A stretch of 64,000 nt of DNA from Shinella yambaruensis (GTDB lineage: Bacteria; Pseudomonadota; Alphaproteobacteria; Rhizobiales; Rhizobiaceae). The stretch is from contig NZ_JALJCK010000006.1 of assembly GCF_022899355.1 (NCBI RefSeq), forward strand, positions 62,001-126,000, given 5' to 3'. The position numbers were made by a program, and so were the translations under genes. Positions 47,222-55,977 of this stretch are shown here, piece by piece (the first letter of the stretch is position 1; every line of letters starts with the position of its first letter). The notes beneath the pieces were generated by a model, which did no database searches, was not told the DNA's origin, and was given only the letters and a program-made list of their open reading frames with translations.

Positions 47222-48595
47222 ATGAACGATCCCAGAATCCTGGCCGGCCGGTTTCCCGACGACTTCGTGTTCGGCGTGGCGACAGCCGCCTTCCAGATCG
47301 AGGGCGCTGCGAAGATGGATGGCCGCAAGCCTTCGATCTGGGACGCGTTTTCCAACATGCCGGGCCGTGTTTATGGCCGTCACAATGGCGACGTGGCCTG
47401 CGATCACTACAACCGTTTGGAGGAGGATCTCGATCTCATCCAGTCGCTCGGCGTGTCGGCCTACCGGTTCTCCATCGCCTGGCCGCGCATCATTCCCGAA
47501 GGCACCGGCCCGGTGAACGAGAAGGGGCTGGATTTCTACGATCGCCTCGTGGACCGCCTCAAGGCACGCGGCATAAAGGCCTTCGCCACGCTCTATCACT
47601 GGGACCTGCCGCTGATGCTGGCCGGTGACGGCGGCTGGACGGCGCGGCAGACGGCCTATGCCTACCAGCGCTACGCGAAAACCGTGATCGCCCGGCTCGG
47701 CGACCGGCTGGATGCGGTGGCGACCTTCAACGAGCCATGGTGCTCCGTCTGGCTCAGCCATCTCTACGGCATTCATGCGCCGGGCGAGCGCAACATGGAT
47801 GCGGCGCTCCATGCCCTGCATTTCACCAACCTGGCGCATGGCCTCGGCGTCGCGGCGATCCGTGCGGAGCGCCCGCAGCTTGCCACCGGCCTCGTCCTGA
47901 ATGCGCATTCCATCCATGCCGGCAGCGATGGCGAGGCAGACCAGGCGGCGGCAGCGCGCGCCTTCGACTTCCACAATGGCGTCTTCTTCGGCCCGGTCTT
48001 CAAGGGAGACTATCCCGAAAGCTTCCTCTCGGCGCTCGGCGTCCGCATGCCGATCATCGAGCCGGGCGACATGGAGACGATCAGCCAGCCGCTCGACTGG
48101 TGGGGGCTCAACTACTACACGCCGATGCGGGTTTCGCACGATCCGGCGGAGGGCGCCGAATTCCCCGCGACCGTGCCCGCGCCGCCGGTCGCCGACATCA
48201 GGACGGATATCGGCTGGGAGGTGTTTGCGCCGGCGCTCGGTGACCTCATCCGCAAGCTCAACGCGGATTACGCGCTGCCCGCCTGCTACATCACGGAAAA
48301 CGGTGCCTGCTACAATATGGGCGTCGAGAACGGCGCGGTCGACGACCAGCCGCGCCTCGACTATATCGCCGAGCATCTCGGCATCACCGCGGACCTCATC
48401 CGCGAAGGGTATCCGATGCGCGGTTATTTCGCCTGGAGCCTGATGGACAACTTCGAATGGGCCGAGGGCTACCGGATGCGCTTCGGCATCGTGCATGTCG
48501 ACTACGAGACCCAGCTCCGCACGATCAAGAAGAGCGGCAGGTGGTATGCCGAACTCGCCGGCGCGTTTCGCAAGGGCAGGCATCGGGCCGCCTGA
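47222..48595 (+). CDS. Beta-glucosidase, glycoside hydrolase family 1
   Basis: Cytoplasmic GH1 enzyme, 457 residues, hydrolysing beta-linked glucosides or galactosides with retention. N-terminal signature FVFGVATAAFQIEGA, acid/base Glu in VATFNEPWCSVWL and nucleophile Glu in CYITENGACYNMG are intact; the late WSLMDNFEWAEGY block binds substrate. There is no signal peptide, so its substrate must be imported, for example by one of the two sugar ABC systems here. A perfect LacI-type palindrome precedes it. Substrate specificity is not predictable. Confidence 0.97.
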   Translation: MNDPRILAGRFPDDFVFGVATAAFQIEGAAKMDGRKPSIWDAFSNMPGRVYGRHNGDVACDHYNRLEEDLDLIQSLGVSAYRFSIAWPRIIPEGTGPVNEKGLDFYDRLVDRLKARGIKAFATLYHWDLPLMLAGDGGWTARQTAYAYQRYAKTVIARLGDRLDAVATFNEPWCSVWLSHLYGIHAPGERNMDAALHALHFTNLAHGLGVAAIRAERPQLATGLVLNAHSIHAGSDGEADQAAAARAFDFHNGVFFGPVFKGDYPESFLSALGVRMPIIEPGDMETISQPLDWWGLNYYTPMRVSHDPAEGAEFPATVPAPPVADIRTDIGWEVFAPALGDLIRKLNADYALPACYITENGACYNMGVENGAVDDQPRLDYIAEHLGITADLIREGYPMRGYFAWSLMDNFEWAEGYRMRFGIVHVDYETQLRTIKKSGRWYAELAGAFRKGRHRAA

Positions 48596-48682
48596 AACCG
48601 CCATCTGCCTTGCATTGTCGCGCGCGACGTAAAGGATTCATAACGGTTCTGCCGCATCATCGCCGCTTGGTCGGAGAAGACG

Positions 48683-50878
48683 ATGCTGCGGCTAGCGCGC
48701 CACCTTTCAGGCATGATCGGCGCCCGACGACTTGCGGTCGTTCTGGGTGTGCTCGCCTCCTTTGCCGTCGTGGTCAGCCTTGCCACTGTCCTCGTCATGA
48801 TGGCGCTCGGGTTCCTCGCGAACCGGGCGAACGAACTCGACGAGGAGCGCACGCGCCAGACCGTGTTCGGCGCGCTCTCCACCATGCGCAATTCCATGGT
48901 GACCACCGTGCGTGACTATGCCGTCTGGGACGATGCGGTCGCGGCCGTCTATGGCACGACCGACATGCCCTGGCTCATCGCCAATATGGGCCTTGCCACG
49001 GAGGGCGGGCCGCTTTTCGATACGGTTTTCCTGGTCGACGAGACGGGCAGGACGATGCTCGCCTATCGCAACGGTGCGCCCGTTAAGGCCGATGCACGCA
49101 GCTATGGCGGCGCCGCCTTCCTGGAGATGCACCGCAAGATCCTGCGCGCCGGGCTGGAGCCGGGCGCGGAACTCGGCGTCTTCCTGCAAACGCCGGATGG
49201 ACCCGCGGTCGGTGCCGCCTCCGCCATCCGGCCGGTTTCCAGCGCGGTCGAGGCTCCGTCGGAGGCGTTGCGCACGCTCTTCATCATCCGCCACCTGACA
49301 CCCGCCCGCATTTCCCGCATTGCCGACAACTTCCTGATCTCGGGCCTGTTGCTGGCGGAATCGGCTCCTTCGAGCGGGCCTGCCGTGCCCCTTGCCGATC
49401 CGGACGGAAAGACCCTCGGCTTCCTCTCCTGGACGCCGGATGCGCCGGGTAACCAGAGCTATGCGCAGGTGCGCCCGCTCGTGCTTCTGGCGCTCGCCGG
49501 AGTCGTCGTCTTCTTCGCGCTCCTCGTGCTGACCGGCGCCGCCTTCGCCATACGCCTCAAGGCGGATGAAAACACGGCGCGGACCCAGGCTCTCACCGAC
49601 AGGCTCAGCGGCCTCAAAAACCGCACCGGCCTCTATCTCGGCCTTGACGAGCTGACCGCCCGCGCGAGGGCGGAGGAGCGCGACGTCGTGATGCTCTATC
49701 TCGATCTCGACGGCTTCAAGGACGTCAACGATTTTTACGGCCACGCGGTCGGCGACAGGCTGATCCGCGGGGTTTCGGCCGGGCTTTCCCGTCTCGTCCC
49801 GGCCAAGGCCATGCTGGCGCGCATCGGCGGCGACGAGTTCGCCATCGCCTTCATCGACAGGCCCGACGGGCCGGAAGCCGAGCGCCTCACCCGGTCCATC
49901 CTGGATTTCTTCTCCGAACCCTTCGCGATCGGCGAGCGCGTCGCCGTCGTCGGCGCCAGCATCGGCATTGCCGTCTCGCGCAAGGGGGCGGTCGGGGGCG
50001 AGGAGCTTCTGCGCCGGGCGGATGTCGCCATGTACCGGGCCAAGCATGCCGGCCGCGGCCGTGCGATGCACTATGAGACGCTGATGGACGACGACCGCGA
50101 CGAACGGCGGGAAATGGAGGAGGCGCTGAGGGCTGCGGTGGCACGCGGCGAGATCGACGTCGTGTTCCAGCCGATCGTCGGGGCACGGAGCCGGACGATC
50201 TGCGGCGTCGAGGCGCTTGCCCGGTGGTATCGCGGCGGAACGAAGCCGGTGCCGCCGGGTGTCTTCATTCCGCTGGCGGAGGCGACCGGCATCATCGATG
50301 CACTCGGCCCGCTCATCCTCAGGCGGGCCTGCGCGGCGGTGCGCAACTGGCCGGACATCGATATTTCGATCAACGTCTCGCCGGCGCAGTTCCGCAATCC
50401 CTATTTCCCCGATCAGGCGCTCGGCATCATCGCGGAGGCCGGTATCGCGCCGTCCCGTGTCACGCTGGAGATCACCGAGGGCTACTTTATCCAGAATCCC
50501 GGCCGTGCGAAACTCGTCATGGACCGGCTGAAGGCCGGCGGCGTGCGCATCGCGCTCGATGATTTCGGTGCCGGCTTTTCCAGCATCGGCTATCTCATCC
50601 GCTTCGGCTTCGACCGCATGAAGATCGACCGCTCGCTCACCGTTGCCGGGGAACAGTCGCCGAAGGGCGGGGCGATGCTGCAGGCGACGGTGGCGCTCGC
50701 CGCCTCCTTCGATATGCCGGTAACGGCCGAGGGGGTGGAGACGGCCGAGCAGGCGGCCTTCCTGCATCTGTGCGGCTGCGACCAGCTGCAGGGCTATTTC
50801 TTCGGCAAGCCGATGAGCGAGAGGGCGATAAGCGACCTGCTGGCCCCGCCCGTCGACGTCGAGGCCGCGGCCGGTTGA
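48683..50878 (+). CDS. CHASE4-GGDEF-EAL membrane signalling protein
   Basis: 731 residues. Two membrane segments (about 19-46 and 269-294) enclose a periplasmic CHASE4-like sensor containing MRNSMVTTVRDYAVWDDAV. Then come a GGDEF domain with the intact signature ARIGGDEFAIAF and an EAL domain with ICGVEALARWYRG, SINVSPAQFRNP, the metal site IALDDFGAGFSSIGYL and FDRMKIDRSL. Both catalytic signatures look complete, so it could make and degrade c-di-GMP. With the HD-GYP protein at 46101 it makes two c-di-GMP genes within 5 kb. Its stop codon directly abuts the convergent trhO stop. Confidence 0.94.
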   Translation: MLRLARHLSGMIGARRLAVVLGVLASFAVVVSLATVLVMMALGFLANRANELDEERTRQTVFGALSTMRNSMVTTVRDYAVWDDAVAAVYGTTDMPWLIANMGLATEGGPLFDTVFLVDETGRTMLAYRNGAPVKADARSYGGAAFLEMHRKILRAGLEPGAELGVFLQTPDGPAVGAASAIRPVSSAVEAPSEALRTLFIIRHLTPARISRIADNFLISGLLLAESAPSSGPAVPLADPDGKTLGFLSWTPDAPGNQSYAQVRPLVLLALAGVVVFFALLVLTGAAFAIRLKADENTARTQALTDRLSGLKNRTGLYLGLDELTARARAEERDVVMLYLDLDGFKDVNDFYGHAVGDRLIRGVSAGLSRLVPAKAMLARIGGDEFAIAFIDRPDGPEAERLTRSILDFFSEPFAIGERVAVVGASIGIAVSRKGAVGGEELLRRADVAMYRAKHAGRGRAMHYETLMDDDRDERREMEEALRAAVARGEIDVVFQPIVGARSRTICGVEALARWYRGGTKPVPPGVFIPLAEATGIIDALGPLILRRACAAVRNWPDIDISINVSPAQFRNPYFPDQALGIIAEAGIAPSRVTLEITEGYFIQNPGRAKLVMDRLKAGGVRIALDDFGAGFSSIGYLIRFGFDRMKIDRSLTVAGEQSPKGGAMLQATVALAASFDMPVTAEGVETAEQAAFLHLCGCDQLQGYFFGKPMSERAISDLLAPPVDVEAAAG

Positions 50879-51817
50879 TTATTTGCCGAGGTGACGCTCG
50901 CCGCGCTTCCTTGCAAGATCCATCTGCATCTGCCGCTGGCGGAAGCGCAGGCGATCCTCCTCGCTGCGCGTTGCATGACAATGCGGACAGGAGACGCCGG
51001 CCTCGTAGAGCGGCGAGGCGATCTCTTCCGCGGTCAACGGATGGCGGCAGGCGCGGCAGAGCTTGTGCTCGCCCTCTTCCAGGCCGTGAAGAACGGAGAC
51101 GCGCTCGTCGAAGACGAAGCAGGCGCCTTCCCAGAGGCTGTCCTCCGCCGGCACCTCCTCGAGATATTTCAGGATGCCGCCCTTGAGGTGGTAGACCTCG
51201 TCGAAGCCCTGTTCCTTCATGAAGGCGGTCGCCTTTTCGCAGCGGATGCCGCCGGTGCAGTACATGGCGATCTTCGGCTTGTTGTGCAGGCCGGTATTGC
51301 CCCGCACCCAGTCCGGGAACTCGCGGAACGTCTTCGTGTTCGGGTCGACCGCGCCCTTGAACATGCCGATCGCCGTCTCGTAGTCGTTGCGCGTGTCGAT
51401 GACGATGGTATCGGGATCGGAGATCAGCGCGTTCCAGTCCTCAGGCGCCACATAGGTGCCGACGGAGCGCGTGGGGTCGATGTCCTCGACGCCCATGGTG
51501 ACGATTTCCTTCTTCAGCCGCACCTTCATGCGCAGGAAGGGCATTTCGGCCGCATGGCTCTCCTTGTGCTCCAGCGCGGCAAACTCCGGCTGGCTGCGCA
51601 GGAAGGCGAGCACCCGGCGGATGCCATCGGCCGGACCGGCGATCGTGCCGTTGATGCCCTCGTGGGCGAGCAGCAGCGTGCCGCGCACGCCGTTCTCCTC
51701 GCAGAGCGCCTGCAAGGGCGCGCGCAGCGCGGCAAAGCGCGGAACCGCGACGAAGTGATAGAGCGCGGCGACAAGAAAGCCGCTGGCGGGGACGGGCGAG
51801 GAAATCTCTTGGGTCAT
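50879..51817 (-). CDS. trhO: tRNA uridine(34) hydroxylase, rhodanese-domain (YceA type)
   Basis: Oxygen-dependent enzyme forming 5-hydroxyuridine at position 34 of tRNAs. 312 residues from [10 protein letters not shown]. The N-terminal acylphosphatase-like domain covers about residues 15-105. The rhodanese domain holds [19 protein letters not shown] and the catalytic cysteine in [18 protein letters not shown]-terminal zinc-like cysteine cluster is visible: CRACRHPL ... [10 protein letters not shown]. Its stop touches the stop of the convergent GGDEF-EAL gene with no spacer, so the two transcripts must overlap. Confidence 0.95.
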   Translation of the reverse strand: MTQEISSPVPASGFLVAALYHFVAVPRFAALRAPLQALCEENGVRGTLLLAHEGINGTIAGPADGIRRVLAFLRSQPEFAALEHKESHAAEMPFLRMKVRLKKEIVTMGVEDIDPTRSVGTYVAPEDWNALISDPDTIVIDTRNDYETAIGMFKGAVDPNTKTFREFPDWVRGNTGLHNKPKIAMYCTGGIRCEKATAFMKEQGFDEVYHLKGGILKYLEEVPAEDSLWEGACFVFDERVSVLHGLEEGEHKLCRACRHPLTAEEIASPLYEAGVSCPHCHATRSEEDRLRFRQRQMQMDLARKRGERHLGK

Positions 51818-51866
51818 GGCCGCCACATACAACCTCGCGGCTTTTCAGGCAATGCGGCGCGGCGGC

Positions 51867-52352
51867 TCAGGCGAGCTGGTGCAGCCGCGCGCCATCGCTG
51901 ATGCCGAGCGCCATGGACTGGTTGGAATACTGGCTTTCGCCCGTCACTTCCCGCCCCACCCAGTTGGGCAGCTCCGGTTCGTCATGGATCGAGGCTAGCT
52001 CGACCTCGGCGATCACAAGCCCGCGATGGGCGCCTTCATAGACGTCGACTTCCCAGATGTGGCCCTCATGCGGCACCTTGTAGCGGACCTTCCGGATGAC
52101 ATTGCCGATGGCATGGCGCAGCATGTCCTCGGCCTCGTCGCGGTCGATCTCGAATTCGTATTCGTCGCGCACCAGCGCGGTATGCCCGACCTTGAGGGTG
52201 ATGCGTGCCTGCCCGTTGCCGTAGATGCGGACCCGTAGCGACCGGTCGTCCTGGGCGACAATATAGGCCTGCCGGATGGCGATGCCTTCGTCTGCGAAGG
52301 TGCGCCACCGCTGGCCCGACACCAGGAACTTCCGCTCGATCTCTTTCGCCAT
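51867..52352 (-). CDS. CYTH-domain protein (putative inorganic triphosphatase)
   Basis: 161 residues from MAKEIERKFLV. The N-terminal ExExK motif (EIERKFL) that defines the CYTH/triphosphate tunnel fold is intact, followed by alternating charged strands (RSLRVRIYG, ARITLKVG, EYEFEID, EVDVYEG, VIAEVEL). Bacterial single-domain members hydrolyse inorganic triphosphate or triphosphorylated ligands; adenylate cyclase activity is rarer. It is followed closely by trhO on the same strand (49 bases). Confidence 0.9.
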   Translation of the reverse strand: MAKEIERKFLVSGQRWRTFADEGIAIRQAYIVAQDDRSLRVRIYGNGQARITLKVGHTALVRDEYEFEIDRDEAEDMLRHAIGNVIRKVRYKVPHEGHIWEVDVYEGAHRGLVIAEVELASIHDEPELPNWVGREVTGESQYSNQSMALGISDGARLHQLA

Positions 52353-52506
52353 AGGCTCGCTTTCGCTGTTGGAGATGGGCTTGGGCGAGGGGAAGACTTG
52401 CACGATAAGTCTGTCATGACAAGAGAAGCCTTCATGCTTTAGGCTCGACACGACGTCGCAGACGCGCTATTCGGATCTCAATTCAATCGTTTTAAAAGGT
52501 CGTGCC

Positions 52507-53145
52507 ATGAGCGAGAAGAACGCCAAGCTCCTTTCCGTCCTGAAGCTGCAGCCGGTTGTGCCGGTGCTGGTCATCGATGACCTTTCGACCGCCGTTCCCC
52601 TGGCGCGCGCCCTGGTGGCGGGCGGCCTCAAGGCCATCGAGATCACGCTGCGCACGCCCGCCGCGCTGGAAGCGATCCGTGCGGTCGCCAACGAGGTCGA
52701 GGGCGCCGTCGCCGGCGCCGGCACGATCCTCAATGCCGCACAATTCGAGGCGGCGGTCGAGGCAGGCTCGCAGTTCATCGTCAGCCCCGGCACGACGCAG
52801 GAGCTGATCGACGCGGCTGCCGACAGCGATATCCCGCTGCTGCCGGGTGCCGCCACGGCCAGCGAGGTCATGGGCCTTCGCGAAGAGGGCTACCAGGTGC
52901 TGAAGTTCTTCCCGGCCGAGCAGGCCGGTGGCGCCGCCTACCTGAAGTCGCTGTCCTCGCCGCTGGCCGGTACGCTGTTCTGCCCGACGGGCGGCATTTC
53001 GCTTGCCAATGCCCGCGACTATCTCTCGCTCCCCAATGTCGTCTGCGTCGGCGGCTCCTGGGTGGCGCCGAAGGACCTCGTCGCCAAGGGCGACTGGGCG
53101 GGCATCACGAAGCTCGCCGCGGAAGCGGCGGCGCTGAAGGGCTGA
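52507..53145 (+). CDS. eda: 2-dehydro-3-deoxy-phosphogluconate aldolase (KDPG aldolase)
   Basis: Splits KDPG to pyruvate and glyceraldehyde 3-phosphate, the last step of the Entner-Doudoroff pathway, the main hexose route of rhizobia. 212 residues. Active-site Glu/Arg strand [19 protein letters not shown], the Schiff-base lysine in [13 protein letters not shown] and phosphate loop [10 protein letters not shown] with GGSWVAP are all present. It stands apart from edd and zwf here. The ribosome site is AAAAGG. KHG aldolase activity is common in this family. Confidence 0.96.
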   Translation: MSEKNAKLLSVLKLQPVVPVLVIDDLSTAVPLARALVAGGLKAIEITLRTPAALEAIRAVANEVEGAVAGAGTILNAAQFEAAVEAGSQFIVSPGTTQELIDAAADSDIPLLPGAATASEVMGLREEGYQVLKFFPAEQAGGAAYLKSLSSPLAGTLFCPTGGISLANARDYLSLPNVVCVGGSWVAPKDLVAKGDWAGITKLAAEAAALKG

Positions 53146-53280
53146 GGCAGGTTCAGCGGATTTGCAGACGGGCGGCCCTTGGTCGCCCGTTATGCGTTTG
53201 TAATTGCGGTCGTGCATTCCTATCTTGCCTTGCTGTCGGCCCTTGCGATGACAAGAGAACAAGCGAAACGGAGACCGCCC

Positions 53281-53973
53281 ATGTTTGACGCCAAGAAGTT
53301 GCTTGACCAGTTCCTCGGTTCCCAGGTGCCCGGCGCCGGCGGGTCCGTGCGCGACCGTGCCGGCCAGGTGACGCAGCTCGCCAAGGACAACCCGCTTGCC
53401 GCCATCGCGATTGCCGGCGTCCTGCTCGGAACGGATGGCGGGCGCAAGGTCGCCGGTTCCGCGCTCAAGCTCGGCAGCCTCGCCGCCATCGCCGGCCTCG
53501 GCTACCAGGCCTACAAGAACTACAAGGCCGGCCAGAACCCGGTCGAGACCACGCAGGGCACGACACCGGAACTCTTGCCGCCGCCGACCGATTCCGGTTT
53601 CCATCCCGAGGCCGTCAGCACCGACTTCGCCCTCATCCTCGTGCGCGCCATGATCGCCGCCTCGCGCGCCGACGGCCATATCGACGAGGCCGAACGCGCC
53701 CGCATCATGGACAAGCTGAAAGTGTCCGGCCTTGGCGCCGACGCGGCGCAGTTCCTTGAGGACGAGCTTGCCAATCCGGTGGACCTCGACGCGATCATCG
53801 GGGCGGCGAAGACCGAGGAGCAGCGCGTCGAGCTCTACACCGCCTCGCGCCTCGCCATCGAGCCGAAGTCGCGCGCCGAACGCGGTTATCTCGACCTGCT
53901 CGCCGGCCGCCTCGGCCTGCCGGACGCGCTGGTCGACCATATCGAGGCGACGGTTTCCGCCGCCACCGTCTGA
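53281..53973 (+). CDS. DUF533 (YebE/TerB-like) protein
   Basis: 230 residues from MFDAKKLLDQFLG, chosen over a longer frame because CGGAGACC is well spaced. The N-terminal half is Gly/Ala-rich with a weak hydrophobic segment (LAAIAIAGVLLGTDGG, then LGSLAAIAGLGYQAY). The C-terminal half, from about residue 110, is a TerB-like helical domain (LVRAMIAASRADGHIDEAER) with the acidic DGHIDEAE motif. The function of the family is unknown; membrane association is likely. No partner gene is evident. Confidence 0.88.
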   Translation: MFDAKKLLDQFLGSQVPGAGGSVRDRAGQVTQLAKDNPLAAIAIAGVLLGTDGGRKVAGSALKLGSLAAIAGLGYQAYKNYKAGQNPVETTQGTTPELLPPPTDSGFHPEAVSTDFALILVRAMIAASRADGHIDEAERARIMDKLKVSGLGADAAQFLEDELANPVDLDAIIGAAKTEEQRVELYTASRLAIEPKSRAERGYLDLLAGRLGLPDALVDHIEATVSAATV

Positions 53974-54069
53974 ACCTTTCGGGGGCGGCCGAACGCCGCT
54001 CCCCGTTTTGCGCATTGCGCGGGCAGGGCGCCTGCTCTATCCCTTCGGCAAGACCGAAGGAGAATTCTC

Positions 54070-54759
54070 ATGCGCGATCTCAAAGACTGGAAAGGGTGCC
54101 CGCCACCGGCGCCCGTCGTCCTCGAAGGGCGCACCGTGCGTCTGGAGCCCTATGAGCGCGCGAAACATCTCCAGGCGCTCTGGGATGCGTTCGGCGGCAT
54201 GCAGATCAATCCGCTGCTGCGCTATTTCACGCAGGCCGATTTTGCCGGCATCGAGGATTTCGACGCCTGGTCGGAATCGGTCATCAAGTCCGGCTGGGTG
54301 CGCGAGGTCATCATCGACAAGGCGGCCGGCAAGGTCGTCGGCATGGCGCATTACATGCGGCCCGATCCGGCGAACGGCGTCGTCGAGATCGGCGGCATCG
54401 CCCATGGCGGCGGCATGTCCCGTTCGCCGCTTTCCACCGAGGCGCAATACCTGCTCGCCAGGCATGTCTTCGAGGATCTCGGCTATCGCCGCTACGAGTG
54501 GAAGTGCCACAACGGCAACGAGGCCAGCAAGCGCACCGCCGCCCGCCTCGGCTTCACCTTCGAGGGTGTCTTCCGCCAGCACATGCTGTCCAAGGGCGAG
54601 AACCGTGACACCGCCTGGTTCTCGATCATCGACGGCGAATGGCCTGTTCTTGCCAAGGCCTTCGACGCCTGGCTCTCGCCCGGCAATTTCGATGCCGGCG
54701 GCCAGCAGAAACGTCGCCTCGAAGACATCCGCGCCGAGATCAAGGCGGGCGCGGCATGA
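54070..54759 (+). CDS. GNAT-family N-acetyltransferase (RimJ/RimL type)
   Basis: 229 residues. Acetyl-CoA-dependent transferase fold: N-terminal VVLEGRTVRLEPYERAKHLQ, central strand VVGMAHYMRPDPANG, acetyl-CoA loop region RSPLSTEAQYLLARHVFEDL and the C-terminal WKCHNGNEASKRTAARLGF...EGVFRQH typical of RimJ/L-type enzymes. Target could be a ribosomal protein, tRNA-linked amino acid or small amine. Its stop overlaps the start of a small membrane protein gene (ATGA), indicating co-translation. Confidence 0.9.
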   Translation: MRDLKDWKGCPPPAPVVLEGRTVRLEPYERAKHLQALWDAFGGMQINPLLRYFTQADFAGIEDFDAWSESVIKSGWVREVIIDKAAGKVVGMAHYMRPDPANGVVEIGGIAHGGGMSRSPLSTEAQYLLARHVFEDLGYRRYEWKCHNGNEASKRTAARLGFTFEGVFRQHMLSKGENRDTAWFSIIDGEWPVLAKAFDAWLSPGNFDAGGQQKRRLEDIRAEIKAGAA

Positions 54760-54968
54760 GCGGGGAGCGCAAGGGCAAGTCGCCGGCGCTGGCAGCGCTC
54801 TTCATCCTGCTCGGAACGGGCGTGGTGTTCTATTTCCTGCCGCGCGCAATGATCGCGCTCGGCGACGTCTCGCCGTGGCTGGCGGGCGTCTTCGGCACGC
54901 TGCTCGTGCTCGGTTTCTTCCTGCTCTTCTGGCTCCGGGCGCGCTACCAGCGCAGCCGCGGCAATTAG
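54756..54968 (+). CDS. Small two-segment membrane protein
   Basis: 70 residues, not recognised. Two hydrophobic segments are visible, LAALFILLGTGVVFYFLP (about residues 12-29) and WLAGVFGTLLVLGFFLLFWL (about 41-60), with a basic tail RARYQRSRGN. The start codon overlaps the acetyltransferase stop by four bases, which supports it being a real gene. The function is unknown. Confidence 0.75.
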   Translation: MSGERKGKSPALAALFILLGTGVVFYFLPRAMIALGDVSPWLAGVFGTLLVLGFFLLFWLRARYQRSRGN

Positions 54969-54978
54969 CGCGGCTGTC

Positions 54979-55977
54979 TCAGCCCTGCAACGCGGCGCCG
55001 AGCAGCAGCAATCCCAGCACCATGACCAGCGCGGCGCCGCCGATCTCGATGGCGCTGCCGACGCGGGCGGCCGCCGCGCCGTTGCCGGCGAAACGCACGG
55101 CCGCGCCCTTGGCCGTGACGGCGAGGGTGGCGAGGATGGAGACGGTGATGGCCGTGCCGATCGACATGGCGACGACGGCGAGCACGCCGCCGAGATAGAG
55201 ACCGTTCAGAAGCGCGAAGCTGAGCACGATCAGCGCGCCCGAGCAGGGCCTGAGGCCCACGGCGACGATGGCCGACCAGGCCTCGCGCAGCGCAAAGCGT
55301 TCGCCCTTCAGCAGCGAGGGATCCGGCGCGTGGGCATGGCCGCAGGTCGAGCAGATTTCACCGGCATGGTGGTGGTGGTGCGCATGGCCATGATTGTGCA
55401 CCTCGACCGCCTGGGCGCCGAGCGCCGAGGCCCGGCGTTCCGCCGGCCGCAGCTTCCTGAAGAGCAGCCAGGCGCCGAAAAGGGCGATGAGGGCATAGCT
55501 GCCGATTTCGAGCGCCCGGGTGGCATCGGTCATCGAGACCGTGGTGCCGCGCAGAAAGAGATAGGCCGCGCCGACGAGCAGGATGGCGACGATGCCCTGC
55601 AGCATCGAGGAAAGGAAGGAGAGCAAGACGCCGCGCTTCAGCTCGACCTCGTTCGCCAGCATGTAGGAGGAGATGACGGCCTTGCCGTGGCCGGGGCCGG
55701 CGGCATGGAAGACGCCGTAGGCGAAGGAGAGGCCGACCAGCGTGGAGGCCGCCCAGGGATTTTCGCGCATCTCCTTCAGTGCGCCGGTCATGGCGCGGTA
55801 GAAGCCCTGCTGCTGCGCGTTGATCCAGCCGAACAGGCTGCCGAAGGTGCCCGTCGTGTTGAAGCCGGGTTCGGCCGAGCCGATACCGAGCGGCGACTGG
55901 GCGTGGGCAAGGCCGGCGGCCGCGGCGATCGCGAGCGTCAGCGTGAGAAGGGCGAGAGCCCGGCTGCGGGTCAGCAT
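54979..55977 (-). CDS. RcnA/NiCoT-like metal transporter with His-rich loop (ZevB-like)
   Basis: Inner-membrane metal carrier, 332 residues. A signal-like N-terminus ends near LAHAQ. The metal motif GVFHAAGPGHGKAVISSYM is near residues 88-106. The second conserved block GLRPCSGALIVLSFAL follows a cytoplasmic His-rich loop (about residues 194-216, HNHGHAHHHHH plus CSTCGHAH). The DUF1007 gene upstream overlaps it by seven bases. This DUF1007 plus RcnA-like pairing is that of ZevAB, described as a zinc uptake system in Haemophilus. Nickel or cobalt transport or export is the alternative. Confidence 0.9.
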   Translation of the reverse strand: MLTRSRALALLTLTLAIAAAAGLAHAQSPLGIGSAEPGFNTTGTFGSLFGWINAQQQGFYRAMTGALKEMRENPWAASTLVGLSFAYGVFHAAGPGHGKAVISSYMLANEVELKRGVLLSFLSSMLQGIVAILLVGAAYLFLRGTTVSMTDATRALEIGSYALIALFGAWLLFRKLRPAERRASALGAQAVEVHNHGHAHHHHHAGEICSTCGHAHAPDPSLLKGERFALREAWSAIVAVGLRPCSGALIVLSFALLNGLYLGGVLAVVAMSIGTAITVSILATLAVTAKGAAVRFAGNGAAAARVGSAIEIGGAALVMVLGLLLLGAALQG

